Shown here in pieces: positions 62,092 through 64,000 of a stretch of DNA of 64,000 nucleotides. Each line of letters opens with the position of its first letter. The stretch's first letter is position 1. Below the pieces are notes generated by a model, which searched no databases, was not told where the DNA came from, and worked only from the letters and a program-made list of their open reading frames with translations. Origin of the DNA: Stygiobacter electus (GTDB lineage Bacteria; Bacteroidota; Ignavibacteria; Ignavibacteriales; Melioribacteraceae); contig JARGDL010000004.1 in the NCBI GenBank assembly GCA_029210465.1, positions 124,001 to 188,000 on the forward strand, in the 5' to 3' direction. Both the position numbers and the translations under genes were made by a program.

Positions 62092-64000
62092 TCAAGCTCC
62101 TCTTAATTGTGCATCAAATTTTGTTTCAATTACTTTAATTAGATTTCTAAAATCTTTTTCTACCTCTTCTTCGGTTAAAGTTCTTGTTTTATCATAGTAC
62201 TCTAACTGAAATGCAAGGCTTTTTTTCCCTTTACCTAAACTTTCACTTTGGAAAATATCAAATAAGTTAACATTATGCAATAGTTTAGAGCCAAATTGTT
62301 TAATTAATTTTATAACTAAATCAGCTTCTATTTTTTCATCTAATACAAAAGCAAAATCTCTATAAACTTTTGGGAATTTTAATAATTCCTCAAAACCTTT
62401 ATGTGATGATTGAATTCTTTTAATCTTATCTAAATTAATCTCAACAGCAAAAACACTTTGGTTTATATCAAATTGTGTAAGAAAGTTATTTTTAATTTTA
62501 CCGATTATTCCAATTTCTTCTTGCTCGTGAATAATTTTAACTGAATATTCATAAGATCCATCGTTTGTGTTTACAGAAAAATTGAATTCAGAATTTGGCA
62601 ATAACTTTGACAAAAAAGTTTTCACAAATCCTGACATGTCATAAAAATCATACTCCCTTTCTTTTTCATACCAAACTGTACGTGATTGTTTACCTGTAAT
62701 GGCTGCAATAAGAAATTCTGTTTCATCGAAATCGTTAAATGAATTAATTTTTTCATTTTTTAGATTGAATATTTTTCCAATTTCAAAAAACATCAAATCT
62801 CTTTCGTTTACTTTTAAATTATTTGAAATCGATTGTAAAATTCCTGGTATTAATGATGGTCTTATATGAGACATTTCACTGCTTTGTGGATTCATTACAG
62901 AAATTGGTTTTCCAAATTGTTTTGCAATTTGCTCGGGCAGCATTGAATTGGTAATTATTTCATAAAATCCTAAAGCATTTAATGTGTTTCTTACTTTGTC
63001 AACAAAAAATGAATTATCAACCTTTTCTTCTAAAGTTATAGAAATTTTATTTACTTCAGGAATATTGTTATATCCATAAATACGAGCTATTTCTTCAATT
63101 ATATCAATTTCTCTTTCTACATCGTTTCTATAAGAAGGAATTTTTAATTCAAGCATTTCATTATCTTTTGATAAAATTTCAAATCCAAGATTAGATAAAA
63201 TATTTTCAACTAATTTTTTATCAATTTCATAACCAAGAATTTTTGTTATTCTATTAAATCTAACAAATGTTTTCTTTTCGGAAATTTTGTTTGGGTAAGC
63301 ATCAATTTCACTTGCTGCAATTTCACCACCTGCTGTTTCTTGAATTAATTGTGCGGCTCTTCTTGCTGCCCAAATAGTAATATTAATATCAGTACCTCTT
63401 TCAAATCTATAAGAGGCATCGGTTGAAAGTGCTAATCTTTTTGCAGTTTTTCTAATTGATGATGGATTAAAATATGCACTTTCAATTAAAATATTTTTGG
63501 TTTCGTTAGTTACTTCAGAATTTTCACCGCCCATTACACCAGCAATTGCCACTGGTCTTTCTGCATCGCAAATCATTAAGTCTATTGATTTTAAAATTCT
63601 TTCTTTTGAATCTAGAGTAATAAATTTTTCATTTTCATTAGCAGTTTTAACAACGATTTTCTTTTGAGAAAGTTTATCTAAATCAAAAGCGTGAAGTGGT
63701 TGACCAATTTCATATAAAATAAAATTAGTTACATCAACGACATTGTTAATCGGTCTCAATCCTATACTTTTAATTTTATTCTTTAACCATTCAGGTGATT
63801 CTTTAATAGTTACATTGGTTACCACTTTTCCAACATATCTAGGACATAATTTAGCATCTTGAATTTCAACTTGAGCAAGTTCTTCTGATTTTATTTTAGA
63901 TTCATTTAATTTTATTTCAGGTAATTTTAAGGGACGATTAAAAATTGCAGATAAATCTCTTGCAATCCCAATATGACTTAAAGCATCAGAACGATTTGGA
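62092..64000 (-). CDS. pheT: Phenylalanyl-tRNA synthetase beta subunit, C-terminal part
   Basis: The frame stays open to the window edge, so the N-terminal part is missing; an internal ATG near 63825 is not the start. The visible 635 codons include NRSDALSHIGIARDLSAIFN, the B3/B4 editing part (FILYEIGQPLHAFD, VAIAGVMGG), DASYRFERGTD, the B5 domain and the catalytic-like core with GFYEIITNSML. The C-terminal FDX-ACB domain (about the last 95 residues, FPKVYRDFAFVLDEKIEADL) binds tRNA(Phe). It charges tRNA with phenylalanine together with PheS, which is not in the window. Confidence 0.97.
   Translation of the reverse strand, partial: PNRSDALSHIGIARDLSAIFNRPLKLPEIKLNESKIKSEELAQVEIQDAKLCPRYVGKVVTNVTIKESPEWLKNKIKSIGLRPINNVVDVTNFILYEIGQPLHAFDLDKLSQKKIVVKTANENEKFITLDSKERILKSIDLMICDAERPVAIAGVMGGENSEVTNETKNILIESAYFNPSSIRKTAKRLALSTDASYRFERGTDINITIWAARRAAQLIQETAGGEIAASEIDAYPNKISEKKTFVRFNRITKILGYEIDKKLVENILSNLGFEILSKDNEMLELKIPSYRNDVEREIDIIEEIARIYGYNNIPEVNKISITLEEKVDNSFFVDKVRNTLNALGFYEIITNSMLPEQIAKQFGKPISVMNPQSSEMSHIRPSLIPGILQSISNNLKVNERDLMFFEIGKIFNLKNEKINSFNDFDETEFLIAAITGKQSRTVWYEKEREYDFYDMSGFVKTFLSKLLPNSEFNFSVNTNDGSYEYSVKIIHEQEEIGIIGKIKNNFLTQFDINQSVFAVEINLDKIKRIQSSHKGFEELLKFPKVYRDFAFVLDEKIEADLVIKLIKQFGSKLLHNVNLFDIFQSESLGKGKKSLAFQLEYYDKTRTLTEEEVEKDFRNLIKVIETKFDAQLRGA

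Noticed and set aside
1..64000. tRNA, rRNA, prophage or insertion sequence genes
   Set aside because: I saw no cloverleaf with conserved T-loop wording, no rRNA-like stretch and no intact transposase, integrase or phage structural gene.

Overview
The window reads as chromosomal DNA of a low-GC Bacteroidota/Chlorobi-group bacterium, most likely of the Ignavibacteria. Signs of this are type IX secretion (T9SS) sorting domains with the NYPNPFNP signature, a PorV/PorQ-family outer membrane protein, a CarboxypepD-regulatory TonB-dependent receptor, the order pheT - small coiled-coil gene - zapA - 6S-like RNA - rny, and visible Shine-Dalgarno sites. Assignment below phylum is inference. Almost all genes lie on the minus strand.

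Region by region. (1) 1-2834: overlapping operon fni (type II IPP isomerase) - polyprenyl synthase - ptsH - ptsI (cut by the window). (2) 2946-5329: an SLC45/GPH-like sugar transporter convergent with a LacI-type regulator. (3) 5425-7928: nucleotide-sugar 6-dehydrogenase (wbpA-like) and DegT aminotransferase (wbpE-like). (4) 8057-39157: a beta-glucan/oligoglucoside utilisation locus. It holds a secreted clan GH-A hydrolase, three GH3 beta-glucosidases (one with PA14), a six-hairpin glycosidase, a GH5 glucanase, a lipoprotein esterase, a ROK glucokinase, a FucP-type permease, a CBM9-like lipoprotein, a circularly permuted GH16 lichenase with malectin and T9SS domains, a PorV/secreted protein/TonB-receptor triplet, a secreted multi-CBM protein and a sodium:sugar symporter. 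No SusD is present. (5) 39158-39748: non-coding apart from a decayed gene. (6) 39749-44011: a giant repeat-rich T9SS cargo protein. (7) 44299-57335: one tightly packed minus-strand operon running flippase, four glycosyltransferases, WecG-type transferase, gingipain-type C25 peptidase (PorU2-like), wbpB, wbpD. (8) 57433-59017: a GT2 gene and an outer-membrane-like protein on the plus strand. (9) 59034-64000: housekeeping coaE, rny, a 6S-like RNA, zapA, a coiled-coil gene and pheT (cut by the window).

How the parts fit. T9SS-exported hydrolases (GH-A, GH16) would cut beta-glucan at the surface. The TonB receptor and its partners would take up oligomers, periplasmic GH3/GH5 enzymes would finish hydrolysis, symporter/MFS permeases would import sugars, and ROK kinase would phosphorylate glucose; LacI is the likely local regulator. 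Separately, WbpA/WbpE (5.4-7.9 kb) and WbpB/WbpD (44.3-45.8 kb) together make a UDP-2,3-diacetamido-glucuronate-type sugar. In Porphyromonas the same pathway builds the linker by which the T9SS sortase anchors cargo to A-LPS. Here the last two enzymes sit directly behind a C25 sortase-like gene inside a glycan-assembly operon, which is the most striking arrangement in the window.

Small palindromic repeats occur in intergenic DNA and also in frame inside genes, twice at the same loop of T9SS sorting domains, and a similar palindrome lies in the apical part of the 6S-like RNA.
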